From the NCBI RefSeq assembly GCF_004664715.2, contig NC_051086.1, forward strand, positions 74,179,486 to 74,243,485: a stretch of DNA of 64,000 bases, written 5' to 3'. This stretch comes from Peromyscus leucopus (lineage: Eukaryota > Chordata > Mammalia > Rodentia > Cricetidae). Below, piece after piece: positions 25,391 to 36,863 of the stretch (position 1 is its first letter; every line of letters begins with the position of its first letter). The notes below the pieces were generated by a model, which ran no database searches, was not told where the DNA came from, and saw only the letters and a program-made list of their open reading frames with translations. The position numbers and the translations under genes were made by a program.

Positions 25391-25544
25391 TGGCACTCAC
25401 GCACCAACTCTTTTGTAAATGACAAAAGGATTTAACTGCAGTATCATCTAGAAAATAATTTCTCTCCTACTACGAGCTCTGTAAACAATTAGATGTCTTA
25501 CATGAAAAATGTTATACTAGCAAGTCAATGGACAGCAGCACGGG

Positions 25545-25547
<3 letters not shown>

Positions 25548-25589
<42 letters not shown>
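25548..25589. repeat. (AC)n microsatellite
   Basis: About 21 AC units. It creates artefactual Thr-His and Cys-Val frames on the two strands. Confidence 0.95.
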
Positions 25590-25591
<2 letters not shown>

Positions 25592-26970
25592 TTTTGCTGT
25601 AAACCACACATCTGCAATATGTTGATTTATATACAAGTGCATTGTAACACCTCAGCACACATAGGCATATGCTCTCCTTATCATAAACCATTAGATTTTT
25701 TTCTGCTGTCATTGCAAATATTAAAATAATACATCTTGAATACTCATAAGAGCTTTGTAAGCAGAGCCTAATTCCCACCCTTCCTTGACAGCGTGCTTCT
25801 GTATTCATTTCAAAGCACTTTACAAACTGAGAGGTCAAGAAACCCCAATGTCTTTCTAACCATTTGCCCTCAGTACAAAGATCACTAGAAGGAAAAGGAA
25901 GGACAAAGTGTGATACCAGTCAAGGAGAGATTAGTTGGTTTAATAGCAAGGCTCCAAAATCTAATAATGACGATAATAATAGTAATTCATAAACTCCTAA
26001 GAGAGCTTCTTTTCAGAGGCTTCTGGCCATATAACAGGTCCCTGAAGGTGCATGTGACTATTCCAATCAACACTGAGGGGACTGTTAGTTCACACTGAGT
26101 GTAAGGGCTTATCTTGTACAGTTAGAGAAGGAGTGCAAAGGTGCTCACTGAGGCTCGTCCTAAAGGAGGGTACTGTTCCTCTCCCCAAGGATATAGGGGA
26201 GAAATGCTTACTGGCGGTAGGTAGGGGATTCACATGCTATACAAAGTAGCGAGCTTCCAGGTAGAGCAGTTAGGAAATCTAGGGCACAGCATGATTTGCT
26301 CAAACAAGATGTGGCTAACTAGTCATACATATCTAAAGAAAAGAGGGGTATAAAATCCCCTTTGAGACAGAAATTTAACACATTAGTGATTATGCACAGT
26401 AGAAGGGTATTAGTGGACACTCTGCTGCATCCCTGTGACACCAGCAGGAGTCTCAAGCCAGGGAAACCCTGTCTCAACAAAGTAACAAAAGCCTCCAAAA
26501 GAGGGGGGGGGGAGAAGGAGGTTAGAAAGAAAAATGTGCCGGGAGCACAAAACATTTTAAGGATGGGCTTTTGGGGACCCATAGTGGTAGCAAACTCAAA
26601 CCCAGGGTTTTTATTAAAGGCAAGATATCTTTTTAAAGATATATAATATTTGTATTTATTCTGAGGATATCATGTATATAATGTATTTTGATCATATTCA
26701 ACCCATTTCTTTCTCTAATTCCTCCCACAATCGCTTTCCAACTTCATGTCTTCTTATTTTCCTATTCTCTGTTCTAAAAAGTAACCCATTGGATCCAATT
26801 GATGTTGCCCATGTGTGTAGGCGTGGTGCCACAGGAGATCTTTTAAAGACAGGTATTACAGTACTTTATGGTTGGCAAGAGGTGACTTAGCAAACATACA
26901 GAATGTCTGCTCATGAATGCCACCATGGATAGTTCATTTAGCTGGCACTTCCTGGCATATGTGCAGATCT

Positions 26971-27373
26971 TTTTATGTCAACTTAATACAAGTTAGAGTT
27001 ACTAGAGGAGGGAGTTTCAATTGAGAAAATGCCTCCATAAGATTGAGCTGTAGGCAAGCCTGTAAGGCATTTTCTTAATCAGTGATTAATGAAGGAGGGC
27101 CCAGCCATTGTAGGAGGTGCCATCCCTGGGCTGGTGGTCCTGGGTTCTATAAGAAAGCAGGCTGAGCAAGCCACGAGGAACAAGCCAGTGAGCAGCACCC
27201 CTCCATGGCCTCTGCATCAGTTCCTGCCTCCAGGTTCCTGCCCTGTTTGAGTTCCTGCCCTGACTTTCTCTGATGAATAGTGATGTGGCAGTGTAAGCCC
27301 AACAACCCTTTTCTTCCTCGACTTGCTTTTGGTCACGGTGTTTCGTCACAGAAATAGTAACCCTAACTAGAAC
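26971..27373 (+). mobile_element. Rodent interspersed repeat (copy 2)
   Basis: Runs from TATGTCAACTTAATAC to AATAGTAACCCTAACTAGAA. It shares long blocks with 32376-32775, for example GGGCTGGTGGTCC and AAGAAAGCAGGCTGAGCAA. A 178-codon minus-strand frame crossing it is repeat-derived. Confidence 0.75.
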
Positions 27374-28517
27374 AGTACAGAATTGCACAACAGTAGAAAG
27401 AGTGTTGGCCCAGAGGCCAGAGCTCCACCTCTGCTGCCAACTAGTCAAGACATTTGAGAAGCCACGAACTCGGCCCCAGTTTCTCCATATGTGGAACAGC
27501 AAGCACATGCATGTCATAACTGTCATAAGAAAGCACTGCTGTGCTTTTGGGGTGGAGGGTGCGGATTTTGTTTCTGATATACACGTGCCTCTTAAGATGA
27601 ATCTGGCACAGGCAGCCTGCAATCAGTTCATCTGTGAGGAACCAGAGTGGGAAAAGCATACCAGTGTAACCACCTCACTCTACAGTCATTTCAGAAGAGA
27701 GCGAGGGCATGGCGATGCTGACTACCCAGCAAAACAAAAACAACAACAAGAAAAAGAAACAAAACAAAACTGTATGGTACACGTGATTTGACAAACGATT
27801 TAGAAATGCCCAACACTGAATCTCATATTAGAAAACAAATATGTTGTGAAGTAAGGCCTACAGGCTCAGATCATCCTTGAAGAAAACAAAATGTGCAGCT
27901 TTAGAAATAGAGGCAACCTGTTGCATACCACACCACAGCAGAGACTCAACATCAACTATGTATATAAACCATGAGTTATTTAAGAATATTGGCATGGCGG
28001 CTTTTGTGCCAGAAAACTACTCTCCCTCTTGAGTGTTCATTTTTGCCCTCTTGGTTCCTTACTTTGTCTCCTCTCTTAAGTCTTAAAAAAAAAAAGAAAA
28101 GAAAGGATGGGGGGATTAGGATGCCTCCCTTCACTTTACTTAACTGGTCCTCTTTAAGTAATGTGGAATTTTCAGACGGCCAAGAAATAAAAGGTGAATG
28201 AAAGAGCTATTTCTCTACTCGGTATTCAAAGGCAATGTTTGCTCTTCTAGTGCAGTTTTCAAGAATTCAAGCAGCTTAGGAAGGCTGCTCATTTTTCCTG
28301 GGGGTGGGCACATAAGAATCTGCCAATAGCACACAGCCTAATTGTGGAAGATACTGGAAAATGCTTAAAAAAACAAAACAAACAAACAAACAAAAAACCC
28401 AAGACTCTGGGGCTTTGTGAAACATGAGCACTTCACAGCAGTTTCCTGAAACAGCCCCAACATCTTCCTGTTTGGTTTCATCTGTGTGTTCCTCCATCAA
28501 TAACTAAGTTCAATCAC

Positions 28518-29002
28518 TCTGTTGGTATTGTGTTCCCCAAAATATTGTGTACCCTAATAAATTTATCTGGGGTCAGAGAACAGAAAAGCCACTAGATACT
28601 TAGGATAGGCAGTGGTAGCACACGCCTTTAATCCTCCCATTCCAGAGGCAGAAATCCATCTGTTCAAGGATACAGCCAGGCATGGTGACTCACGCCTTTT
28701 ATCCCAGGGAGTGACGGTAGAAAGGAAAGATATATAAGGCATGAGGACCAGAAACTAGAAGCATTTGGCTGGTTAAGTATTTGGCTGGTTAAGCTTTCAG
28801 GTTTTGAGCAGCACAGTTCAGCTGAGAGCCATCCGGATATGAGGACACAGAGGCTTCCAGGCTGAGGAAACAAGATCAGCTGAGAAGTTGGCCAGGTAAG
28901 GTTAGCTGTGGCATGTTCTGTCTCTCTGATCTTCCAGTGTTCACTCCAATACTTGGCTCAGGTTTGATTTTATTAATAAGACCTTTGAAGATTCCTGCTA
29001 CA
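28518..29002 (+). mobile_element. Solo LTR with internal B1-like module (copy 2)
   Basis: A 485-bp element flanked by AATCAC (28512-28517 and 29003-29008). The left end is TCTGTTGGTATT, so the canonical TG has decayed to TC. The right end is CCTGCTACA. It contains two B1-like segments (CACGCCTTTAATCC and CACGCCTTTTATCCC), then a TATA motif (GATATATAAGG near 28730). Confidence 0.85.
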
Positions 29003-29584
29003 AATCACATGTAGGTAATGTACAAAATTCTGGTCCTTGGTGAACGAGCCAAGGTTTCTGCTCTCAGCAGTGTGAGAAAACAAGAGAGAGCTACAATAAA
29101 ATGTGTTATGTTTCAGCTACTGGGAGGTAATGTCAAAGGAGACTGGGCAAAGAAAGGCAAATCTAGAACAGCTAATACCGGATAATAGTGAGCCATGACC
29201 GGGAAGACACCTGAGACAAATGGTTCCTGAAGAGCAGCACACATTTGCGTAGCTACAGAACATGAAGTGTAGCTAGACCATAGTGAATAGAGACAGGGCA
29301 GGAGGGAGGGTCCAGAGGTAGGCAGGGTCTACATTCTGTAATCTTGTGCACAAAGGAGCTCGATGTTAGTTCAAAGAATAGCTTGACTGTTCACTGGAGA
29401 CTGAGATTTGCTTCCTTTTGACTTTATTCTGCCTTTAACCAGCTAAGGTTGGGCTCTCTGATTCTACATTTCCCCTTGGTTTTGTGCCTTTGTCTTTAAA
29501 ATGGTTTATTCCAATAGGTAGATTGTTCTTTAGCTCAAACAGAATATCCATCAGTCCATTTGAGACATGGTAGGTGTGTGCTGT

Positions 29585-29585
<1 letters not shown>

Positions 29586-29625
<40 letters not shown>
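29586..29625. repeat. (GT)n microsatellite
   Basis: About 20 GT units. Confidence 0.95.
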
Positions 29626-29627
<2 letters not shown>

Positions 29628-30326
29628 TCTTGTCTAATTTGATCAGGATTGGCTATAAGGCCATAACAAGGCTGTACTACAAAATGAAAACACAAGGTTC
29701 CACATCAAATAACTACTAACAAATTCAAGACAGAAACAAGCAGAGAATCAAATCAAGTTCAAGGACCATCTAAAATAGAGGAACACTTTAAGAGCAGTGT
29801 CCTGTAGGACTAGAAAAGTGACATATTCATGGAGGTGGCTTTACTATAATAAATGTTACATGAATGAAGATCCTGTATAAATGAATGCTTTCTTTTCATC
29901 ACATCTGTTACTTATACAAGCTCATTAAGGTCCATGTAAGAGGACCAGTCCATCAAAAAGGCATAAAAGCAGCTGTCGGGAAATAAGGAAGAAGGACACC
30001 AAGAGATTCTGAAGCAACTTTATGGCATTGCTATGCACTAATTGGGATACAGTGATTATCTAGCCTGTTTCCAACTAAATTACAACTCATTTTTCTTACT
30101 ACTTATATAAATATGTATTCCTTCATACTGTGAACCCAATTATTATAATAAATAGCTCCAAAATAAACAGCTGCTATTTCTATTAAAATAATTGCTAGTT
30201 ATCTTGCATTGCTGGATGAATCTAGGAATTTTATTAAGCAAACAAACTGCTAGGAAATACAGATCAATAGCTACCATATTTAGGCTGAAGCTACAATTAT
30301 ATTATGCTTTAAAAATACTGAAAAAT

Positions 30327-30497
30327 GCCAGGCAGTGGTGGAGCACACCTTTAATCCCAGCACTTGGGAGGCAGAGCTAGGCGGATCTCTGTGAGTTCGA
30401 GGCCAGCTTGGTCTACAGAGTGAGATCTAGGACAGGCACCAAAACCATACAGAGGAACCCTATCTCGAAAAACAAACAAACAAAAACAAAAAAAAAT
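30327..30497 (+). mobile_element. B1 SINE
   Basis: Full-length B1: GCCAGGCAGTGGTGG head, CTTTAATCCCAGCACTTGGG, GAGTTCGAGGCCAGC, and an A-rich tail of CAAA units. Confidence 0.9.
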
Positions 30498-30508
30498 ACT
30501 GAAAAATA

Positions 30509-30676
30509 TGGGCCTGGCATTATGGTGAACACCTTTAACCCCAGCACTAGGGTTGGAGATAGCAGAGGCAGGTGGAGCTCTGAGTTTGAGACCAGCCTGG
30601 TCTACACAGCAAGTTCCAATACAGCCAGGACTACACAGAGAAATTCTGTCTCAAAAAAACCAAAGAATAAATTAAC
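30509..30676 (+). mobile_element. B1 SINE, older, in tandem with 30327-30497
   Basis: Diverged B1 with CACCTTTAACCCCAGCACT, GACCAGCCTGGTCTACA and a CTGTCTCAAAAAAA tail. Confidence 0.8.
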
Positions 30677-32238
30677 TAATTAACTAAAAAAAATTTCAAT
30701 TACATATAAAATGTAACTGTCAATCAAACTTTAAAACTCCAACTTCATCATCTCTAAGTTTTCAGAAAAACAACAACCATGTTAGACAATAATATGTGAA
30801 TATCAAAAGGTTTATATGACTATTTTACCTTATAAATGTAAGACTAGACATGGCCATCACTAATTAGAAGGAGCTTACAAGGTTGAATTATTTTCTGTTG
30901 AAAAGTAACATTGGACATTAAGTGTCAAGTCTTTAGGGCCAGTCCAAGCTTTACATTTTAAATGTGTAATCGTACTTCTAGCTGGAGAACAGGGTTAGAC
31001 TAGCCCCGAGGAGTTCACATTCCATCCATGGTGGAACACTACCCCGCATTAGTTACCACAGTGATTTATGCAACATCACAAACACACTCAGACTCACCAA
31101 ATTATAGCCTAGGGTTAAGCATTCATTCAAAGTTTTAGAGAAAAACAAATACATTTCAGCATTTCTTAATACGGCATTATTCTTCTAGCTGTATATATCA
31201 TCAATCTCGTATTATAAGATCCTTGAGCTCAGGCCTCCACACTGTTTTCTGACTTCAATCTTCTGTTTAATTCCAGTTTGTTCTAGCTCAGAAATCATTT
31301 TAAAATGTCCTACCTTATAAACAGACAACTTAGCACATTAATGATTTTAATCAAGGCAGGAGACAATTATCCTGATATTGAAAAGGAAATTGTTGTTTTG
31401 TTTTGTTACCATTGTACACTGCAAAACTGTTTTTTATACAGAGCAGGAAAAAATACCAAGAAGCAAAGAGTCACAAACATTTTAAGTGTAAGCTCCAGCT
31501 CTGACTCTACCCCTCTGACTCTGCTTGTACAATTTACTTCATCACTCTCAGTCTGTTTGTTCTTCAGCTATAGAATGGGAAGACTGGCCTCAACTGTGGG
31601 TGAGCTTGAGAGAGGGTGGGGGAAGGGACTATGTTCCCAGAATCAAGCCTCTCCTTTGTGGCTTTCCTTCCTTCCTCCAGGTCTTCAACACTGCCTGGCG
31701 CTAACTACAGTCACATTTCTATTGGCTCTGCTCTCTTTGCTTTTGTCCTGCTGAGCTTTCAGATGGTGCCCCAAATGGAGCACATTCTTTGGGTTGACAC
31801 AGCAGACAGAAGTGAGCAAACATGTCTGTGGCTGAGTTCTCAGCTATGGTGATTTGCTCATCTACTAGAGGAACAAACAGGAAGTTATATGTATTAAAAA
31901 TAACAGTAGACTTATATCTCATGTTGGGCACATATACACAAAGGTAACTCTATACATCCAAATTACCTGGTTCTGTGTTGAGAAAGTCTAGATATAATGA
32001 CTACTTCTGGATTCCAGGTTTTATTTCTAAATATCACTCTTCACTAAAGGAAGCCAAACCCCTGCAGTAATGGCTGGTGCCCAGGTTAGAACAGGAAAAT
32101 GGAAGAGGAGCATGACAACAGGAAAATCTACTCTTAGAATAGGAATTCACGGGTCTGTACTGATTATTACACAGAATCAAAAAGATGCAAAGGAGTAACC
32201 CTCTGCCTTGCAGATAATTCCAACAGCTGCTCCCCACC

Positions 32239-32350
32239 AGGTACCGTGGTATATGTCTGTAATTGGAGTGCTGAAGGCTGATACAGAAGGACCGTTAGTT
32301 TGAGATCAGCCTGGGATTCTTTGGGAGACCGTCTCAAAACAAAAATAAAA
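32239..32350 (+). mobile_element. B1-like SINE fragment
   Basis: TACCGTGGTATATGTCTGTAAT head, GATCAGCCTGGGA middle and GTCTCAAAACAAAAA tail. Confidence 0.6.
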
Positions 32351-32375
32351 CAAACCAATCCTTGAAGATACATGT

Positions 32376-32775
32376 ACTGGCTGGTTTTGTGTGTCAACTT
32401 GACACAAGGTAGTTATCAGAGAGGAAGGAGCCTCAGCTGAGGAAATGTCTCCATGAGATCCACCTGTAGGGCATTTTCTCAGTTAGTGATCAATGAGGAG
32501 GGCCCAGACCGTTGTGGCTGGTACCATTCCTGGGCTGGTGGTCCAGGGTGCTATAAGAAAGCAGGCTGAGCAACCCAGAGGAAGCAAGCTATGTAAGCAG
32601 CTCCCTTCCATGGCCTCTGCACCAGCTCCTGCCTCTGGGATCCTGCCCTGTTTGAGTTCCTGTCCTGTCAATGATGAACAGCAAGGCTGAAGTGTAAGCC
32701 AAATAAACGCTTTCCTCCCCAACTTGCTTTTTGGTCATGGTGTTTTGTCATGGCAATAGAAACCCTAACTGAGAC
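32376..32775 (+). mobile_element. Rodent interspersed repeat (copy 3)
   Basis: Begins GGCTGGTTTTGTGTGTCAAC and ends AATAGAAACCCTAACTGAGA. The reverse complement of its right end (TTAGGGTTTCTATTGC) resembles the left end of the element at 33119, suggesting related termini. Confidence 0.75.
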
Positions 32776-33118
32776 ATTACATCTTAGTAAAGAGATAAAA
32801 AAAACCTCACAGTCATGAAGCAAGTTGACACTTGGTGACTCTAAAGGAATTCAATGAGACAGGCACCTCACTTCTGTTATGTTTCCCTCAGAGGCTCATA
32901 AACCACGAAAAGCATCGCACACACAAATCAGAAAAACACATACCGAGGGACACTATAGCAATTAACCAGTCACCACTATTTAAAAAAATTATCAAGGCCA
33001 TGTGGAAAGGCTAATGAACTATTTCAGACTGGTGAAAACTAAAGAGGCCAGACACCTAAAAACAAGGGGCATCTTGGAGTGGATTATAGACCTAAGTTGG
33101 AAATAAGTGGGACAAGTG

Positions 33119-33471
33119 GTGTCTTAGGGTTTCTGTTGCTGTGAAGAGACACCATGACCAAGGCAAGTCTTATAAAGTCTTATATAAAAAAAAAAAACAA
33201 CCCATTTCTTTGAGTGGCTTACAGTTTCAGAGATTTAGTTCATTATCATCATGGCGGGACATGGTGGCATGCAGGCAGACATGGTGCCAGAGAAGGAGCT
33301 ACATCTTGATCACACAGGCAACTGGAAATGAGCTAAACTAGGCCTAACTTGAACACAGGAGACCTCAAAGCCTGCCTCCACAGAGACACACTTCCTCCAA
33401 CAAGGCCCAACCTCCTAATAGTGCCGCTCCCTAAGAGCTCATGGGGGCCAATTATATTCAAACTACTATAA
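33119..33471 (+). mobile_element. Rodent interspersed repeat sharing ends with 32376 family
   Basis: Begins CTTAGGGTTTCTGTTGCTGT and contains ATGGTGGCATGCAGGCAGAC. It resembles a rodent non-autonomous DNA-transposon family, but I cannot confirm the name. An A-run interrupts it at 33186-33197. Confidence 0.65.
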
Positions 33472-33489
33472 GTGGTATTAACTTAAGCA

Positions 33490-33850
33490 GAACCCATGGA
33501 TTCCTTGGTGTGAAGTTCTACAGGTCCATGTTCCTTCAAATCCTCATGTTGAAGCCAGAGCCGCATTGCAGCTCTATTGGGATTAGAGTTAGTAAGATTA
33601 AATGAGATCATAACGGAGAACAAATGATGAATCAGATGCAGTTAGTGTGTCCATAAGAAAGGCATCACAAAGCTTGCCGACTTCTCCCAGGCATGCTAAT
33701 ACACATGTCCACTACAAGTGGGGGAGTACCCTCATGAGAAAATGGAGTAGCCAGCACCTTGATCTTGGTTCCCAGCCTCCAGAAACATAATCTATTCGTT
33801 GAGTAACCTAGGCTGAAGTGTTTTGTTATGGTGGCCCAAGGTGATAACAT
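33490..33850 (+). mobile_element. Old MaLR/MLT1-like fragment
   Basis: CACCTTGATCTTGGTTCCCA and the following CAGCCTCCAGAA are typical of the 3-prime part of mammalian MLT1 LTRs. It is highly diverged. Confidence 0.45.
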
Positions 33851-34489
33851 GGTAATATTGGATTGATATTAAATACCTGATTTTGTGTCCTTGTAATCAA
33901 TACTCCTGTTAAGTATTAAGTTTACAGTTCCAGAATATCATGTCTGCTGTCTTCTCAAATGGTATAAAGATCTTTAAGATTAGGGAAACTAGGTGAAGGA
34001 TAAGTAGGAAATGTATTATTTCTGCAACATTTATGTAACTTTTAAAATTATTTCAAAGTAAAAATTGGAGATTGAAATATTTTAATTATCATCCAGAAAC
34101 ATTTTTATAAATATCAACTGTCCTTTTACATTATCACATGGGGATTGAATTGGTGCCTATTTTATTTTATTAAGAGAAATCTAGAAAGACCCACATCACT
34201 TTACTGCAATCAAAATGGCTGTACCTCTGATATTCACATTCAATTACTTAAATGAAAGCATTCATGATTACAACTCTATTAATGACATATTTATACAATT
34301 GCTTTGAATAATCTGGATGAAAAAAAACACCTGGAGAGAGGAAAAAAGGTTGAAGGAAATATACTGTTGGCTTCAAGCACATTAATGTCAGTATAGGATT
34401 TGTTTAAAATGTACAAGTATAGTGTCTGCATGTATGTGTGTGCACTGTGTGTGTGCAGTGCCTAAAGAGGCTAGAAAAGGGTATCAGAG

Positions 34490-34605
34490 CCTCTGGGACT
34501 GGAGTAAAAGCTCTGAGTCCCCAGGTGAGTGTTGGGAACTGAACCCAGGTCCTCTGCAAAAACAGCAAAAGCTCTTAACCTCTCAGCCATATCTCTAGCC
34601 CCCTA
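34490..34605 (-). mobile_element. B2/B3 SINE fragment
   Basis: Antisense tRNA-derived head GCTCTTAACCTCTCAGCCAT, and GGAACTGAACCCAGGTCCTC. Confidence 0.75.
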
Positions 34606-36348
34606 GTATGGAATTTGAGTCTACGATGCAGAAAATTAAAACTGACAGCTCTTATCCTGAAAATTTGACCATCTGGTGTAAGAATCAAAACACATTCAGA
34701 AGGAAAGAGTGATCAAACACTGCCCTAACAAAATGGAAGTGAATTTGTAGAGGAAGAGTTTTGTCACTTGAGTGACAATGTACTGGAGTGCTGTACTAGA
34801 CAATGCCTTGGTGGCCACTAGTCAGTTACGTACTCAAGGTCTCCATCTCCTCTTCGACTACTGCTACAGCTGCCTCCTCATCTCTGCTTCCACCCTTGCC
34901 CCGAGCAGTCTCACCACGTGACTAGCACCTTCCTCTTCCTTCAGTGTGAATAAAATCAGATCAAGTCACTCCTGTGTTCCTCACAACTAAGCTTCCCTTA
35001 GACATGGTTTAAATGGCGTTATCAGGTCTTTGTGTACCTGCTGTGACCCCATTTCCTTCCCACCACCAACTCATCTCATTATGTAAGGTTCACACTGACC
35101 CGGGTTTTTTGTTTTGTTTTGGTTTGGTTTTCTTTTGGGTTATTTAATCCTATCCAACCCATTCCTGCCTCTGGACTTGTGTTCGACCTGAGACTGTTGT
35201 TTTGTGGGTAGCTCTTTTTCAGGGTTCAGGAGTAGGCTCCAATGTCACCTCTAGGAAGGCCTTATTTTACCTCTTACAGAGAGACCTAACCAGGGTATCC
35301 CTCCTCATTGTCACTCTCAATAACTTCATGACACCAACTATTTTGAGAACAGACACTGTTATCTGAAATTCCCTTATTTACAGGTTTCTTTTCTGAGTCC
35401 TTCAACAGACAGTGCAACCAATAACAACAGTGATTGTGCCTGATTTATTCTGGATGATGCCTCAGCCAAATAAAAAGTGCAAGGAATACATGCTGACTGA
35501 CTTACAGTTCTTTAGGCCTTCGAGTTTCTAATCCACAAAGTGGGGATGATTAGACCCACTCTAGCCATTAGAAATCAGACCTAGCTTTTACAAAATTCTT
35601 ACTATGCCTGAAACAGTGGGAAAATCACTTTATATGCTTATCCTCACGAACTACTGTGATTTCCATTCACGAAATAAGGCCAGCAGGTTATGCAGAAGTT
35701 GTAATAAAATAAAACAGATGTAAAGACAAGAGCACAGTAAATTCATCAATGCTTAACGTCAGAATCTGCTCTTAGCTACTATTTAATAGTGGTCTGTGTT
35801 TGTCCGATTAGAGACATATTTCCCGGGGAGTCTCTGCCTGCACGGTGCACACCCTTATTCCTTCACCCCCTCCTTTAAAGGCCCCCATAGCTTGGTCCTT
35901 CTGTTCTGAACAAACGCCAGTTTGCGAGAGGCTCTCTGTCTGACTTGACGTTTTTGCTGGGTAAAAAAGCAAAGGGGTGTCAGCGCAGTGGAAGACGTCT
36001 GCCCACGGGCTGAGAAGATGCAGAGGTCGAGAGTGTTGGAGAGGGATGCGGTTTGCGGTTTGTTCCTGAAAGAGGGACGTTTGCTCGAGCTCAGGTCAGA
36101 GGCAGTGAGCCACCGGGCTAGTGAACTCCCAAGTGGAAGCCCGGCGCGAGAGCTGCCGCTGGGGGCCGCTGGGTCGAGACAAAGGCTTGGTGGAGTTTGG
36201 GAAGACGGGTGTACGTGTTACAGTGCAATCCCCAGCAAGGAGCTTGCATGCGGAGGGCCCACATGCATTCTCCACGAAGTAAACTCGAGAAGTAGCAGGG
36301 GGAAACAAAGTGCAAGGCACAGCCGCCTAGCAGAAAACGCGAACTTAC

Positions 36349-36440
36349 CCTCTTCTGGCCACCCGGCCTCCGTAGCCCCGCTGCTACCTGAGGAATCTGG
36401 TAGTCAAGGCAGCGGCGGGGCTCGGACCCGGTTACCGCGA
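36349..36440 (-). other. STXBP4: Probable STXBP4 5-prime non-coding exon 1
   Basis: Minus-strand sequence GGCCAGAAGAGG followed by a consensus donor GTAAGT (GT at 36348-36347), inside the CpG-rich region and head to head with COX11. The start of transcription is not visible, so the upper boundary is an estimate. STXBP4 needs a first exon here if the human divergent arrangement is kept. It contains no start codon joined to the known frame. Confidence 0.5.
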
Positions 36441-36451
36441 GACACAGGAGG

Positions 36452-36461
36452 TCTCGCGAGA
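36452..36461. promoter_or_regulatory. TCTCGCGAGA palindromic core-promoter element
   Basis: A perfect 10-bp palindrome 46-55 bp upstream of the COX11 start codon. It sits between the two divergent transcription units, and further CGCGAG/CTCGC half-sites flank it. This element is known from TATA-less, CpG-island, often bidirectional housekeeping promoters. A role here is inferred from position only. Confidence 0.65.
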
Positions 36462-36506
36462 TCTCGCTTAGCGGCCCTGACAGGCCGGCGTTCTTTCCGG
36501 GGGGTT

Positions 36507-36863
36507 ATGGGAGGGCTTTGGTGTCCGCGATGGAGGTTCGTCGCCTGGTGGGGCCGGTGCTGGAGCCAGCCTGGGTGGTGGGGCCGGGCTGTGGAGAGTG
36601 CGGGGCAGGTGCTTAGGCCCGGCTGGGATGGAGGTGCGGAGCGGGGACTGAGGCTGCTCGGGACCTGGCAGCGCCTGAGCGGGGCCCGGGGAGCCGCCGT
36701 GCAGCCGCCGCGGCGGCCGAGGAGCGGCAACCCTTTCCAGCGCGCGCAGGAGGACGAGTGGCGGCGGCGGAACAAGACGGTGCTCACCTACGTGGCCGCG
36801 GCCGCCGTGGGCATGCTGGGGGCCTCCTACGCCGCCGTGCCCCTCTACCGGCTCTACTGCCAG
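36507..36863 (+). CDS. COX11: COX11 exon 1 (coding part)
   Basis: Residues 1-119: targeting sequence, membrane helix and Cys118. The donor is CAG/GTAGGG. The first intron (36864-38561) contains only a poly-A run (37131-37153) and no recognised gene. Confidence 0.96.

Larger units (their letters stand above)
20146..36348 (-). other. STXBP4 intron 1
   Basis: A 16.2-kb intron between the start-codon exon and the promoter-proximal exon. It is filled with SINEs (about 23200-23490 minus, 25100-25390 plus, 30327-30676 plus, 32239-32350 plus, 34490-34605 minus), LTRs, microsatellites and an L2-like fragment near 34850-35290. I recognise no other gene. Open frames at 27086-27622, 27402-27791 and 31305-31754 overlap repeats or lack homology. 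An additional small 5-prime UTR exon could be hidden here. Confidence 0.65.

Noticed and set aside
27086..27622. 178-codon minus-strand open frame
   Set aside because: It overlaps the interspersed repeat 26971-27373 and has no recognisable homology.
31305..31754. 149-codon plus-strand open frame
   Set aside because: No homology, no splice context, low-complexity Ser/Leu-rich translation; inside STXBP4 intron 1.
35988..36506. Plus-strand open frame extending COX11 173 codons upstream of its ATG
   Set aside because: It is in a CpG island where stops are rare, has no similarity to COX11, and the conserved MGGLW start is at 36507.
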